A DNA stretch of 64,000 nucleotides from Streptomyces sp. LUP47B (lineage in GTDB: Bacteria; Actinomycetota; Actinomycetes; Streptomycetales; Streptomycetaceae). Position 1 is the stretch's first letter. Each line of letters opens with the position of its first letter. Positions 26,743 through 36,301 of this stretch are shown here, one piece after another. The DNA is taken from the NCBI RefSeq assembly GCF_001746295.1, contig NZ_MJAH01000004.1:215995-279994 (forward strand), written 5' to 3'. The position numbers were made by a program, and so were the translations under genes. The notes beneath the pieces were generated by a model that ran no database searches, was not told where the DNA came from, and saw nothing but the letters and a program-made list of their open reading frames with translations.

Positions 26743-28788
26743 GTGCGCACCAACAACCTCAACCCGCTCGCCGTCGTCCGCAACCTCGGCATCCTCGCCC
26801 ACGTCGACGCCGGCAAGACCACTGTCACCGAGCGGATCCTGTTCGCCACCGGAACCACGCACAAGCGCGGCGAGGTCCACGACGGCACCACCGTCACCGA
26901 CTTCGACCCCCAGGAGCGGGACCGCGGGATCACCATCTTCGCGGCGGCCGTCAGCTGCGCGTGGGACGGGCATCGCCTCAACCTGATCGACACCCCGGGA
27001 CACGTCGACTTCGCCGACGAGGTGGAGCGCTCGCTCCGGGTGCTGGACGGCGCGGTCGCGGTGTTCGACGCGGTCGCGGGCGTGGAGCCGCAGAGCGAGT
27101 CGGTGTGGCGTCAGGCGGACCGGCACGGTGTGCCCAGGATCGCGTTCGTCAACAAACTGGACCGCGCGGGCGCCGACCTGGACACGGCCGTCGAGTCGAT
27201 CCGGCAGCGGCTGCATCCGGCCCCGCTGGTCGTGCAGTTGCCCATCGGCAGCGAGGACGGCTTCACCGGAGTCGTCGATCTGCTGAGGATGCGGGCACTG
27301 ACCTGGGCGGACGACACCACCGCCCTCGACGAGGGGCCCGTGCCCGACGGTCTGCGTGAGGAGGCCCTACGGCGACGTCGGCTCCTGGAGGAAGCGGTCG
27401 CCGAACGCCACCCGGCTGCCCTGGAGGAGTTCTGCGACCGGGAGACCCTCTCCGCCGACACCCTCATCGCCGCCCTGCGGGACCTCACCCACAGCGGCGA
27501 CGGCGTGGTCGTCCTGTGCGGCTCGGCCTACCGCAACCGCGGCGTCGAACCGCTGCTGGACGCTGTCGTGGCGTATCTGCCGTCGCCGCTCGACGTGCCC
27601 GCCGTACGCGGCGAGAACGGCGACGAGCGGCCCTGCGACCCGGCGGAGCCCTTCGCGGCGCTGGTGTTCAAGGTGAACGCCACCCCGACGGGGCGGCTGA
27701 CGTACGTACGCGTGTACTCGGGAACGATCGAGAAGGGAGCCACCGTGTGGGACGCCGGCGCGCGGCGCACCGAGCGCATCGGACGGATCCTGCGCGTACA
27801 GGCCGACCGGCACGCCCAGTTGGAGAGGGCGGTCGCCGGCGACATCGTCGCCGTCGTCGGGCTGAAGTCGGCCCGCGCCGGCTCGACGCTGTGCGCGCCG
27901 GACGCCCCGCTCGTGCTCGAACCGCCCGGCGTGGCCGAACCGGTCGTGTCGGTGGCGGTCGAGGCGGAGCGGTCCGTCGACACCGACCGGTTGGCCTCGG
28001 CGCTCGCCCGACTCGCCGAGGAGGACCCGTCGCTCGGCGTCCGCACGGACGCCGAGACCGGTCAGACACTGCTCTCGGGCATGGGTGAACTGCATCTGGA
28101 GGTCGCTGTGGAGAAGGTCCGGCGCGAGCACGGCCTCACGCTCAACGTCGGCCGTCCGAGGGTGAGTTACCGCGAGACGGTCGGACGCGGGGTGTCCGGG
28201 CTGGTCTTCCGGCACGTCAAACAGGACGGCGGAGCAGGACAGTTCGCGCATGTCGTGCTCGACGTGGAGCCGTCGGCGGAGGGTTTCGAGTTCCGCTCGG
28301 CCGTCGTCGGCGGGCGGGTCCCGCAGGAGTACGTCCGTGCGGTCGAGGCCGGCTGCCGGGACGCCCTTGCCGAGGGCCCTCTCGGCGGGCACCCGGTGAC
28401 CGGGCTGCGCGTCACGCTCGCCGACGGTTCGACCCATGTGAAGGACTCCTCGGACACGGCCTTCCGCACGGCGGGCCGGTTCGGCCTCCGAGAGGCCCTG
28501 CGCGCCTGCGCGATGGTCCTCCTGGAACCGGTCGTCGAGGTCACGGTCACCGTGCCCGAAGACGCCGTCGGCGCGGTGCTCGGCGACCTCGCCGCCCGCC
28601 GCGGCCGGGTCTCGGGCTCGGTCACGCGCGGCGGCGCGGCGGTCGTCACGGCAACCGTGCCGCTGGCCGAACTCTTCGGCTACGCGACGAGGCTGCGCAG
28701 TCGAACCCAGGGCCGCGGCACCTTCACGGCCCGGCCGACGGGGTATGCGCCGGCTCCCTCCGAGGCGGTGGCGGTGGCCCGGCGGTGA
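26743..28788 (+). CDS. Elongation factor G-like translational GTPase (paralogue)
   Basis: 681 residues from GTG 26743 (GAAAGG upstream). G1 [10 protein letters not shown]2 around DRGITIF, G3 DTPGHVDF and G4 NKLDR are all present, followed by EF-G domains II to V; domain IV has the usual RVSYRETV start. It is a few percent shorter than canonical EF-G and its gene is not next to tuf or rpsL, so it is the second, non-essential type found in many actinobacteria. It may act in ribosome recycling or stress, or resist an EF-G inhibitor; none of these can be read from sequence. Confidence 0.9.
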   Translation: MRTNNLNPLAVVRNLGILAHVDAGKTTVTERILFATGTTHKRGEVHDGTTVTDFDPQERDRGITIFAAAVSCAWDGHRLNLIDTPGHVDFADEVERSLRVLDGAVAVFDAVAGVEPQSESVWRQADRHGVPRIAFVNKLDRAGADLDTAVESIRQRLHPAPLVVQLPIGSEDGFTGVVDLLRMRALTWADDTTALDEGPVPDGLREEALRRRRLLEEAVAERHPAALEEFCDRETLSADTLIAALRDLTHSGDGVVVLCGSAYRNRGVEPLLDAVVAYLPSPLDVPAVRGENGDERPCDPAEPFAALVFKVNATPTGRLTYVRVYSGTIEKGATVWDAGARRTERIGRILRVQADRHAQLERAVAGDIVAVVGLKSARAGSTLCAPDAPLVLEPPGVAEPVVSVAVEAERSVDTDRLASALARLAEEDPSLGVRTDAETGQTLLSGMGELHLEVAVEKVRREHGLTLNVGRPRVSYRETVGRGVSGLVFRHVKQDGGAGQFAHVVLDVEPSAEGFEFRSAVVGGRVPQEYVRAVEAGCRDALAEGPLGGHPVTGLRVTLADGSTHVKDSSDTAFRTAGRFGLREALRACAMVLLEPVVEVTVTVPEDAVGAVLGDLAARRGRVSGSVTRGGAAVVTATVPLAELFGYATRLRSRTQGRGTFTARPTGYAPAPSEAVAVARR

Positions 28789-28793
28789 CAAGC

Positions 28794-28825
28794 GTGTGGC
28801 CCTCCCGCGTAAGGGAGGGCCACAC
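28794..28825. terminator. Bidirectional hairpin terminator after EF-G paralogue
   Basis: Perfect 13-bp stem GTGTGGCCCTCCC with loop GCGTAA, 6 bp past the EF-G stop and 18 bp from the convergent gene's stop. Confidence 0.85.
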
Positions 28826-28842
28826 CCCCCGCCGGGGCCGGT

Positions 28843-29235
28843 TCAGCAGTCCCTGAACTCCGGCGACTGGTTCAGCACCTGTGACCGTACCGACGTGAAG
28901 CGCGCGTACGTCTCGCCCGTGAGCGACTCGGGGCGGAAGGCCGCCACCCGGTGGCAGTTCTGGAAGGCAAGGGCCACGCCGAAGTGGCGTTCCAGGCTGC
29001 CGCGGATGGCGTCGCTGGCGAGGGCGCGCAACAGCTGGCCTCGTTCCCGCTCGGACGGGGGAGGGGTCTGGTTGTCGGTGAACTCCACCGCGCCGTCGCG
29101 CAGTTCGGTGGCCAGGGAGGCGATCAGGTCGTAGGCGTAGGGGAGGGACGTGCGGACCGTGGCCACGAAGTCCTCCTCGCGGACAACGCCCTGTTCGGCT
29201 TCGGCGAGGAGCTTCGGGGAGACGTCGAGAGACAT
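28843..29235 (-). CDS. Conserved-looking hypothetical protein, partner of CooC-like ATPase
   Basis: 130 residues, no family recognised. Mostly helical and charged, with a motif DNQTPPPSERERGQLLRAL in the middle and Cys residues in FQNCHR and at the very C-terminus (EFRDC). AGGAAC precedes the ATG. It lies 43 bp after the CooC-like ATPase on the same strand, so it is likely the second gene of that operon, perhaps the client or adaptor of the ATPase. The two cysteines could bind metal; that is a guess. Confidence 0.6.
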   Translation of the reverse strand: MSLDVSPKLLAEAEQGVVREEDFVATVRTSLPYAYDLIASLATELRDGAVEFTDNQTPPPSERERGQLLRALASDAIRGSLERHFGVALAFQNCHRVAAFRPESLTGETYARFTSVRSQVLNQSPEFRDC

Positions 29236-29278
29236 GTGAGGGGTTCCTGTCCTGTTGTCGTGAACTGAAAGGAGCGGA

Positions 29279-30244
29279 TCAGGCGAGGGAGGCCGGGCCC
29301 GGTACGAAATCCGGGTCCACCTGGGCCGTCAGGTCGAGGCCGGTCGCCTCGTTCGCCCAGGAGCGGGCGTTGCGCAGGTGGAACTCGACCGCGTGGCGGT
29401 GGAGCGCCGACCAGTCGCGCGGGTGGGAGTCGACGGCCTCGCGCAGGATCGTCAGGGCGTGCCGGTTGTGCGGCTCCAGGCCACCAAGGCCACCCAAGTC
29501 GCCTTCGTCCCGGCCCTGTTCCGCGGCACGTACCCACGACGAGTGGACCAGGTGGGTCAACAGGTCCTCGCCGACGTGCTCCTTGAGGAAAAGCAGGTCG
29601 TCCTCGCCGGTCACCTTGTTGCCGATCACGGCGATACGGATCCCGAACTCCCGTGCGTGGTCCCGGTACTGGCGGTAGACCGAGACGCCCTTGCGGGTGG
29701 GCTCGGCCACCAGGAAGGTCACGTCGAAGCGGGTGAACAGGCCCGAGGCGAAGGCGTCCGCGCCGGCCGTCATGTCGACGACGACGTACTCGCCGGGACC
29801 GTCGACCAGGTGGTTCAGGTACAGCTCCACCCCGCCCAGCTTGGAGTGGTAGCAGGCAACGCCCAGGTCGCTCTCGTCGAACTCGCCCGTCACCATCAGC
29901 GGGACGTCACCCACCCGCCGGACATGTCTGGCGTGCAGTTCGTCATCGCCCAGCAGCCGAAGCAGACGTGAACCGCGGCCCGGCGGGGTCGTCTTGACCA
30001 TTGCCTCGCGGGAGGTGACGCGCGGGTTGCTGCCGCGCAGGTAGTCCTTGATGTCGGCCACGTGCGCGCCCAGCGGAGGAGCGTCGAGGTCGTCGCCGTC
30101 GTGGCCCAGCGCCTCGGCGAGATGCTGGTTGATGTCGCCGTCCACGGCCAGCACCGGTGCGCCCGAACGGGCCAGATGGCGGGAGAAGAGCGCCGACAGC
30201 GTGGTCTTGCCGCTGCCGCCCTTGCCGACGAAGGCGATGCGCAC
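29279..30244 (-). CDS. MinD/CooC-like deviant-Walker ATPase
   Basis: 321 residues from GTG 30244 (GAGGGGGCGG upstream). The P-loop is the deviant form KGGSGKTT at the N-terminus (GKGGSGKTTLSALFSRHLA region), with DGDIN as the next conserved acid and VVVDMTAGADA as the switch/Walker B region. This matches CooC-type ATPases that insert nickel into carbon monoxide dehydrogenase, but no CODH or other nickel enzyme gene is near. Signal peptide and membrane segments are absent. It may mature an unknown metalloenzyme, or it may be a MinD-like factor with the 130-residue partner. Confidence 0.8.
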   Translation of the reverse strand: MRIAFVGKGGSGKTTLSALFSRHLARSGAPVLAVDGDINQHLAEALGHDGDDLDAPPLGAHVADIKDYLRGSNPRVTSREAMVKTTPPGRGSRLLRLLGDDELHARHVRRVGDVPLMVTGEFDESDLGVACYHSKLGGVELYLNHLVDGPGEYVVVDMTAGADAFASGLFTRFDVTFLVAEPTRKGVSVYRQYRDHAREFGIRIAVIGNKVTGEDDLLFLKEHVGEDLLTHLVHSSWVRAAEQGRDEGDLGGLGGLEPHNRHALTILREAVDSHPRDWSALHRHAVEFHLRNARSWANEATGLDLTAQVDPDFVPGPASLA

Positions 30245-30353
30245 TACCGCCCCCTCTTTTTGAAAATGGATGTCATGTTGCTAGGTTTACGGCGTCCATT
30301 CGATCACTGTCAAATCGCCCCGCGATCAAGCCGGAAGACTTAATGCATATGAT

Positions 30354-30896
30354 GTGCAAGTGCGTGACTACGGCATCAGGGCCGCGAGCCCGGACGACCT
30401 CGACGGTGCGCGAGCCGTGATGCTCGACACCGTCTACCGCGACTTCAGGACCGGGTACGTGCCCCGCTGGCACGGCGACATCATCGACCCGGCCGCCGCC
30501 TATCTCGTCCCGGCCCGCCACACCCTCCTCGTCGCCCTCGGCCCGGAGGACGGGACCGTCGTGGCCACCGCCGCCCTCGACTCCCGCGGCCCCGCCCACC
30601 CGCCGAACCCGCGCGAGCTGGCCGAGCGCTACCCCTCCGGCGAGACCGCCCAGCTGCGCCGGATCTACGTCCGCCCCGAGCACCGAAGGCGCGGCCTCGC
30701 CCGCCGCCTGGTCGACCAACTGCTCGCCTTCGCGGCCGCCGACGGCGGCTACCGCTCGGTGTATCTGCACACCGACCCGGCGGTCCCGGGCGCCGAACCC
30801 TTCTGGCGGACGATCGGCAAGGTCGTGCACGACGAACGCGAGACCACGGGCGGCGCGAGCAGCGTCGTCCACTTCGAGATACCGATGGGGCGATAG
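30354..30896 (+). CDS. GNAT-family N-acetyltransferase
   Basis: 180 residues. The acetyl-CoA loop is seen in LRRIYVRPEHRRRGLARRLVDQLL (pattern R-x-x-G-x-A at about 115-120). No ribosome site precedes GTG 30354, but TAATGC at 30341 is placed for a leaderless start. It lies 7 bp before the lipoprotein gene, so it is the first gene of the importer-like operon. It may modify the transported compound. Substrate unknown. Confidence 0.8.
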   Translation: MQVRDYGIRAASPDDLDGARAVMLDTVYRDFRTGYVPRWHGDIIDPAAAYLVPARHTLLVALGPEDGTVVATAALDSRGPAHPPNPRELAERYPSGETAQLRRIYVRPEHRRRGLARRLVDQLLAFAAADGGYRSVYLHTDPAVPGAEPFWRTIGKVVHDERETTGGASSVVHFEIPMGR

Positions 30897-30903
30897 GCCA
30901 ACC

Positions 30904-32388
30904 ATGCGACACCGTCACCTGCTTGGCTCCCTGCTGCTCGCCCCCGTCCTCACCGCCTGCTTCGCCTCCCAAGGCTCCGAAGGCGGCGCCCAGGGAGGCG
31001 ACGGCTCCCGCCTCCGCGTCGCCCTCGCCTTCCCGCCCGCCGAGAACCTCTCGCCGTACGGTGCCGACGCCACCCTCCTCAGCCGCCTCGGCGTCACCGA
31101 GGGCCTGACCGCCCTCGACGCCAACGGCGCCGCCGCTCCCGCGCTCGCCGAGTCCTGGCGCCGCGAGAACGACCGCTCCTGGCTGTTCACCCTGCGCGAG
31201 GCCACCTTCCAGGACGGTTCCGAGGTCACCCCGGCCGCGGTCGCCGCCGCCCTCACCCACGCCACCGAGGCCAGGCCCGCCCCGGCCGCCCTGTCCGGCG
31301 TCACCCTCACGGCGAAGGCGGCGGGGGACGCCGTACGCATCACGACGAAGGCCTCCGACCCCGTCCTGCCGCTCAGGCTGTCCAGCCCCAGCCTCGCCGT
31401 GTTCGCCGCGAAGGCCTACGCAAAGGACGGCGGCGCCGACCCGGTCGGCACCGCGACCGGACCCTTCGAACTCACCCAGGTCAACGGCTCCACCTCCGCC
31501 TCCCTCGACCGCTTCGACGACTACTGGGGCGGCCGCGCCCAGGCCTCCGGCATCGACGCCCGCTTCATCGCCGACGGCACCGCCCGCGCCAACGCCGTGC
31601 GCACCGGCCAGGTCGACATCGCCGAGGCGATCCCCGTCGCCCAGGCCGCCACCCTCGACAGGGCCACCCTCGAGGAGACCGCGACCACCCGCACCACAAG
31701 CCTGCAGCTCAACACCCGGTCCGGCCCCTTCAAGGATCCGAAGCTGCGGGCCGCCGCCCGCGAGGCCGTCGACAGCTCCGCCGTCGTCAAGGGCGTCTTC
31801 GAGGGGTACGCCGATCCCGGCGCCGGCATCTACGGACCGGCCGTGAGCTGGGCCGAGGGCAAGCGCGTACAGCCCACCGGACGCGCGAGGGCTGCCAAGC
31901 CGAACGGCACCGCCGTCACCCTCGCCACCTACGACAACCGGCCCGAGCTCCCCGAGATCGCCCAGGTCCTCCAACAGCAGCTGCAGAAAGCCGGGTTCAA
32001 GGTCACCCTTGAGGTGCGCGAGTACTCACGGCTCGAAAGGGACGCGCTCGACGGGAAGTTCGACGCGTTCATCGGTGCCCGCAACAGCCTCGTCGACACC
32101 GGCGACCCCGTCGGCGTCCTCGCGAGCGACTACACCTGCGACGGCGGCTACAACCTCGCCCGCCTGTGCGACAAGAAGGCCGACCGGGCGGTCGCCGAGG
32201 CCGTCGCCGTGGCCGACACCGGCGGGCGGCAGGACGCGGCCATGCGCGCCGAAGCGGCGATCCTCGGCACCGACGCCGTGGTCCCGCTGGCCCACCAGGG
32301 GATCCTCGCCGGCGTCGCCACCGATGTGCGGGGCGTGCTCCTCGACCCGTACGAGCGGACCCTCGTCGGCACCGGAACGCGACGCTGA
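30904..32388 (+). CDS. ABC-importer substrate-binding lipoprotein (SBP family 5, peptide/nickel type)
   Basis: 494 residues. Signal peptide with lipobox LTAC (Cys19), then a family 5 binding fold: NLSPYGADATLLSRLGVTEGL at the start, ESWRRENDRSWLFTLRE, and FDDYWGG in the middle. Family 5 proteins bind peptides, nickel or metal chelates. It is followed by a fused permease and an MFS protein. The nickel reading is only suggested by the neighbouring CooC-like ATPase; metallophore or peptide uptake is equally possible. Confidence 0.85.
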   Translation: MRHRHLLGSLLLAPVLTACFASQGSEGGAQGGDGSRLRVALAFPPAENLSPYGADATLLSRLGVTEGLTALDANGAAAPALAESWRRENDRSWLFTLREATFQDGSEVTPAAVAAALTHATEARPAPAALSGVTLTAKAAGDAVRITTKASDPVLPLRLSSPSLAVFAAKAYAKDGGADPVGTATGPFELTQVNGSTSASLDRFDDYWGGRAQASGIDARFIADGTARANAVRTGQVDIAEAIPVAQAATLDRATLEETATTRTTSLQLNTRSGPFKDPKLRAAAREAVDSSAVVKGVFEGYADPGAGIYGPAVSWAEGKRVQPTGRARAAKPNGTAVTLATYDNRPELPEIAQVLQQQLQKAGFKVTLEVREYSRLERDALDGKFDAFIGARNSLVDTGDPVGVLASDYTCDGGYNLARLCDKKADRAVAEAVAVADTGGRQDAAMRAEAAILGTDAVVPLAHQGILAGVATDVRGVLLDPYERTLVGTGTRR

Positions 32389-32391
32389 TCC

Positions 32392-34134
32392 ATGCGGCAC
32401 CGCACGTCCACCCTGCTGTGGCGGGTCCTGCTCGCGGCGGCCCTGGTGTGCGGGATCGGCCTGCTGCCCTGGCTGTCCCGCACCGACCCGGCGCTCACCG
32501 TGCTCAAGGCCCGCTCGGCGGACCGCGACCCGACACCGCGGGTACTGGCTGACATCCGGACCCAACTCGCCCTGGATCAAGGCCCCTTGCACCTGCTCGG
32601 CCAATGGCTCGGCGGGCTGCCCCGCGGGGACGCGGGCCGGTCCTGGCTGAACGGCACACAGGTCACCCCGACCGTCGCGGAGGCACTCGGGGTGTCCCTG
32701 CTGCTGGTCACCGTGGCGCTCGCGGTCGCCGCCGCCACCGCTGCCCTGGTGTGCGCCCGCACGCTGTGGCTCGGCGCGCACCGACGCCTCGACGGACGAC
32801 GGGCCGGGGGCGGTGCCTCGGCGACGCTCGCCGCGCTGCCCGAGTTCCTCACCGCCTCCGTGCTGGCCACCGTCGTCGGCGTACAACTCGGCTGGCTGCC
32901 CGCCCTCGGCTGGTACGGCCCCCAGTGGACGATCCTGCCCGCCCTCGCCCTAGGCCTGCCCGCCGGGGCCGTGCTCGGGCGCCTCCTCGACGACCTGCTG
33001 CCCGGCGCCTTCGCCGAACCCTGGGCGTTGGCCGCGGAGGCCCGCGGACTGCCCGGCCGAACCATCGCCGCCAAGGCGGTCCGCCGCTGCGTCCCCGCCC
33101 TGCTGCCCAACCTCGGCCTGTTCGTCGTGGGCCTCACGGCCGGTTCCGTCGCGGTGGAGCAGATCTACGACATCCCCGGCCTCGGTCGCACCACTCTGCA
33201 GGCCGCCCTCGCACAGGACCTGCCCGTACTGCAGGCCGGCACCCTCGCCCTCCTGCTCCTCGCCGGCACCGCCACCGGCCTGGCGGCACTCGCCGTCCGC
33301 CGCCTGACCGGCCCCGCCCTGCGCGACGGCGCCCTGGGCTCCCTGCACCGGCCGCGACGGTCCGACCACAGCGCCCTGCCTCTCGTGTACGGCGGCCTCC
33401 TGATCGCCGTCAGCGCGCTCGGTCTGCTCCGCGACCCGCTCGCCCTGGACGCCGGCGCCCGCCTCCAATCCCCTTCCTGGGCACACCCGTTCGGCACCGA
33501 CGCGCTCGGCCGGGACCTGCTCGCCCGGGTTGGCCACGGTGCCCTCGACACCCTGCTGGTGGCCCTCGCCGTCAGCGTCAGCGCGCTGGTCGTCGGCGTT
33601 CTGCTCGGACTGCTGCCCCGGCTGTCCGGGCCGCTCGTCGACACCGTCAACGCCGTACCGCCGGTGCTCGCCGCGCTGCTCGTGACCGCCGTCGCCGGGA
33701 GCGGCCCCGCCACGCCCGTGATCGCCGTGGCCACCGTCTCCTGGGCGGCGCTCGCCGCGCACACGTCCTCGCTGCTCCGGCAGGAGCACGCCACCCTGCA
33801 TCTGACGGCCACCCGAGGTCTGGGCGCGAGCCGCTGGTACCTGCTGCGACACGAAGTGCTGCCCGCGATCCTGCCGCCCGTCACCCGGCACGCCCTGCTG
33901 CGCCTGCCCGGTGTCGCCCTGGCCCTGGCCTCCCTCGGCTTCCTCGGCCTGGGCACCCAGCCGCCCTCCCCGGAGTGGGGCCTGCTCCTCGCCGAGAACC
34001 AGCCCTACGCCGAACGCGCGCCCTGGGCCGTCCTCGCGCCCGCCGCGGCCCTCGCCCTGCTGGGCGCGCTGGCGGTGAGTTCGGCGGGCGGGGTGCGGTG
34101 GCCGCGACGGCACGCACGGGTGGAGGCCGGATGA
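32392..34134 (+). CDS. Fused two-domain ABC permease (DppB/NikB plus DppC/NikC type)
   Basis: 580 residues with about 11 membrane segments. The N-terminal half is a NikB-type permease (transmembrane segment near 10-25, then EQIYDIPGLGRTTLQAAL before the last helix); the second half is NikC-type with FGTDALGRDLLARVGHGALDTL and the EAA-like loop ATRGLGASRWYLLRHEVLP. The two subunits are normally separate genes; here they form one chain. The start is 3 bp after the lipoprotein stop, and the stop overlaps the MFS start as ATGA. No ATPase gene is in the operon. Confidence 0.85.
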   Translation: MRHRTSTLLWRVLLAAALVCGIGLLPWLSRTDPALTVLKARSADRDPTPRVLADIRTQLALDQGPLHLLGQWLGGLPRGDAGRSWLNGTQVTPTVAEALGVSLLLVTVALAVAAATAALVCARTLWLGAHRRLDGRRAGGGASATLAALPEFLTASVLATVVGVQLGWLPALGWYGPQWTILPALALGLPAGAVLGRLLDDLLPGAFAEPWALAAEARGLPGRTIAAKAVRRCVPALLPNLGLFVVGLTAGSVAVEQIYDIPGLGRTTLQAALAQDLPVLQAGTLALLLLAGTATGLAALAVRRLTGPALRDGALGSLHRPRRSDHSALPLVYGGLLIAVSALGLLRDPLALDAGARLQSPSWAHPFGTDALGRDLLARVGHGALDTLLVALAVSVSALVVGVLLGLLPRLSGPLVDTVNAVPPVLAALLVTAVAGSGPATPVIAVATVSWAALAAHTSSLLRQEHATLHLTATRGLGASRWYLLRHEVLPAILPPVTRHALLRLPGVALALASLGFLGLGTQPPSPEWGLLLAENQPYAERAPWAVLAPAAALALLGALAVSSAGGVRWPRRHARVEAG

Positions 34135-35342
34135 CGTCCACGCCAGTCGATCCGCGGAAGTCGGTCCGGCTCTCCCCGCTGCTACGACTGCTGATCCTCA
34201 CCCAACTCGCCTTCAACGTCGGTTTCTTCGCCGTGCTGCCGTTTCTGTCCGTGCACCTGGGACAGGCCGTCGGCATGGCGGGCTGGCTGGTCGGGTTCGT
34301 GCTGGGACTGCGGACCTTCAGTCAGCAGGGGCTGTTCGTGGTGGGCGGGGCGCTCGCCGACCGGTACGGGATCCGGCCGGTCGTGCTGGCCGGATGTGTG
34401 CTGCGGATCGCCGGGTTCGCCTGGCTGGGGTACGCCGAACGGACCGGGGCGGTCATCGGGGCCGTCCTGCTCATCGGGTTCGCGGCCGCCCTGTTCTCGC
34501 CTGCGGTGGAGTCCGAGGTCGCCCGCCAGGCCGTCGTCCACGAGGAAGCGGGCGGTCAACGCACCCGAGTGCTCGCGCTGTTCACCGTGGCCGGGCAGGC
34601 CGGGGCGTTCGTCGGGCCGTTGCTCGGCGCGCTGTTGCTGTCGGTGGACTTCCGGACGGTGTGTCTGGCGGGTGCCGGGGTCTTCGTGCTCGTCCTCGCC
34701 GGGCACGCGTGGATGTTGCCGCAGCGCATCCCGGGGCGACAACGGGTGCGGCTGGAAGGGGGGTTGGGGGCGCTGGTCCGCAACCGCCGCTTCCTGGCGC
34801 TGTGCTGCGCGTACGGTGCCTATCTGCTCGCGTACAACCAGCTGTACCTCGCCCTCCCCGACGAGGTGGAGCGCGCGACCGGTTCGCAGTCCGCGCTGGC
34901 CTGGCTGTTCGCGCTGTCCTCGCTGCTGGTGGTGGCCGCGCAGCTCCCCGTCACCCGCTGGGTCGGCTCCAGGCTGTCGTTGCGCCGCTCCATGGTGGCC
35001 GGACTGCTGCTGATCGGCGCGGGGTTCGCGGTCGTCGCCGCGTCCCGTCCCGCCGACTGGACCGGTCCGGCGGGCTTGTTGCCCTCCGCCGGGTTCGTCG
35101 TCCTGCTCACCTTCGGGCAGATGCTCGTCGCCCCCGTGGCCCGGGCGTGGGTCCCGGACCTCGCCGAGGAGGGCCGACTCGGCCTCTACACCGGAGCCCT
35201 GTCCTCGGTCTCCGGCCTGATCGTCCTGCTCGGCAGCTCGGTCACCGGCTCCCTACTGGACGGCGGACTGCCGACCGCGCTGCCGTGGCTGATGCTCGCG
35301 GCCGTACCGGTGGCGGCGATCGGGGTGCTGCCGCGGCGGTAG
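34131..35342 (+). CDS. MFS transporter, probable exporter
   Basis: 403 residues, 12 predicted membrane segments. The loop between segments 2 and 3 is GGALADRYGIRP, a drug-exporter-type MFS signature; ESEVARQAV and GPLLGALLL fit the DHA1-like class. Translationally coupled to the permease by ATGA overlap. In opine-metallophore loci an MFS exporter sits with a family 5 importer in this way, but no opine synthase is adjacent. The last 18 codons are the source of the degenerate array that follows. Confidence 0.85.
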   Translation: MTSTPVDPRKSVRLSPLLRLLILTQLAFNVGFFAVLPFLSVHLGQAVGMAGWLVGFVLGLRTFSQQGLFVVGGALADRYGIRPVVLAGCVLRIAGFAWLGYAERTGAVIGAVLLIGFAAALFSPAVESEVARQAVVHEEAGGQRTRVLALFTVAGQAGAFVGPLLGALLLSVDFRTVCLAGAGVFVLVLAGHAWMLPQRIPGRQRVRLEGGLGALVRNRRFLALCCAYGAYLLAYNQLYLALPDEVERATGSQSALAWLFALSSLLVVAAQLPVTRWVGSRLSLRRSMVAGLLLIGAGFAVVAASRPADWTGPAGLLPSAGFVVLLTFGQMLVAPVARAWVPDLAEEGRLGLYTGALSSVSGLIVLLGSSVTGSLLDGGLPTALPWLMLAAVPVAAIGVLPRR

Positions 35343-36070
35343 GGATCCTGCGGGAGGGGTGGGGCGGTCGGGTTCGTCACCGTGCCGTTCTCGCATCGGG
35401 CCGAGGGCCGCCCGGTCATGGTGCAGTGGCTGGTGCCGGCAGTGGTGCCGGTCGTGGCGATCGGAGGGCTGCCGCGGCGGCAGGAGTCTGCGGGAGGGGA
35501 GGGCGGTCCGTTTCCGGTTGGGCTCGCCGTTCTGGGAGTGCCGGGCCCGCCGCGGACGGAGGACTGGTCGGTCACTGTGGCGTGGCTGGTGCCGGTCGCG
35601 GGGTCGGGTTGTTGCCGTGGCGGTAGGGCCTGTACGGGTGGGCCGAGGCGGTTCGGCTCTGGTCGGGTCGGCCGTTGGGCGGGTGTCGGCCCCGCCACGG
35701 AGGGAGGACCGGCCTGGGCACGGTGCCGGTCGCGGGGACTGGGCTGTTGCCGCGGCGGTATCGCCCTGTGGCAGGGGTGGGGTGGTCCGGTGCCGGGCGG
35801 GCTCGCCGTTCTGGGAGTGCCGGGCCCGCCGCGGACGGAGGACTGGTCGGTCAGCGTGGCGTGGCTGGTGGCGGTCGCGGGGTCGGGTTGTTGCCGTGGC
35901 GGTAGGGCCTGTACGGGTGGGCCGAGGCGGTCTGGCTCTGGTCGGGTCGGCCGATGGGCGGGTGTCGGCGCCGACACGGAGGGAGGACCGGTCGCGGGGT
36001 CGGGTTGTTGCCGTGGCGGTAGGGCCCTGTCGCAGGGCCGGGGCCGTTCGGTGCCGGGTGGGCTCGCCGT
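35304..36070. repeat. Degenerate tandem array derived from the 3' end of the MFS gene
   Basis: The last codons of the MFS gene, ending GGGGTGCTGCCGCGGCGGTAG, recur downstream. The CCGYGGCGG mark is at 35331 (in the gene), 35472, 35615, 35750, 35894 and 36011, spacings 141, 143, 135, 144 and 117 bp. Three of the five copies keep the TAG stop. A higher-order unit of 279 bp (35521 and 35800) is almost identical over more than 150 bp. Long frames on both strands here are proline/arginine low-complexity artefacts. 35343-36301 holds no other gene. Confidence 0.8.
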
Positions 36071-36301
36071 TCCGTGGGTGCCGGTTCTGGTGTTGAGCGG
36101 CAGCGTCTGGTCGGCGGCGCGCGGCCGTCCCGGACCGGGGACCGTCGGGGCACAGTTCCCGGGTCTGGAAACCGTAGAAGGGGCAGGCAGGTCCACAGCG
36201 GACCGTTCACGTGCGCCCGGTCAGGAATCCGCCGGACGGCTCTGTCGCCGCGGTCGCTCGATCCGGCGTGACGCGGAGTTCTCGGCGATAGAGTCCGCTC
36301 C

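Noticed and set aside
35186-36196. Minus-strand frame of 336 codons with repeated PPRQQPDPAT-like units
   Set aside because: It lies entirely on the reverse of the degenerate MFS-end array; proline/arginine low complexity comes from the GC-rich repeat and no ribosome site or family pattern is seen.
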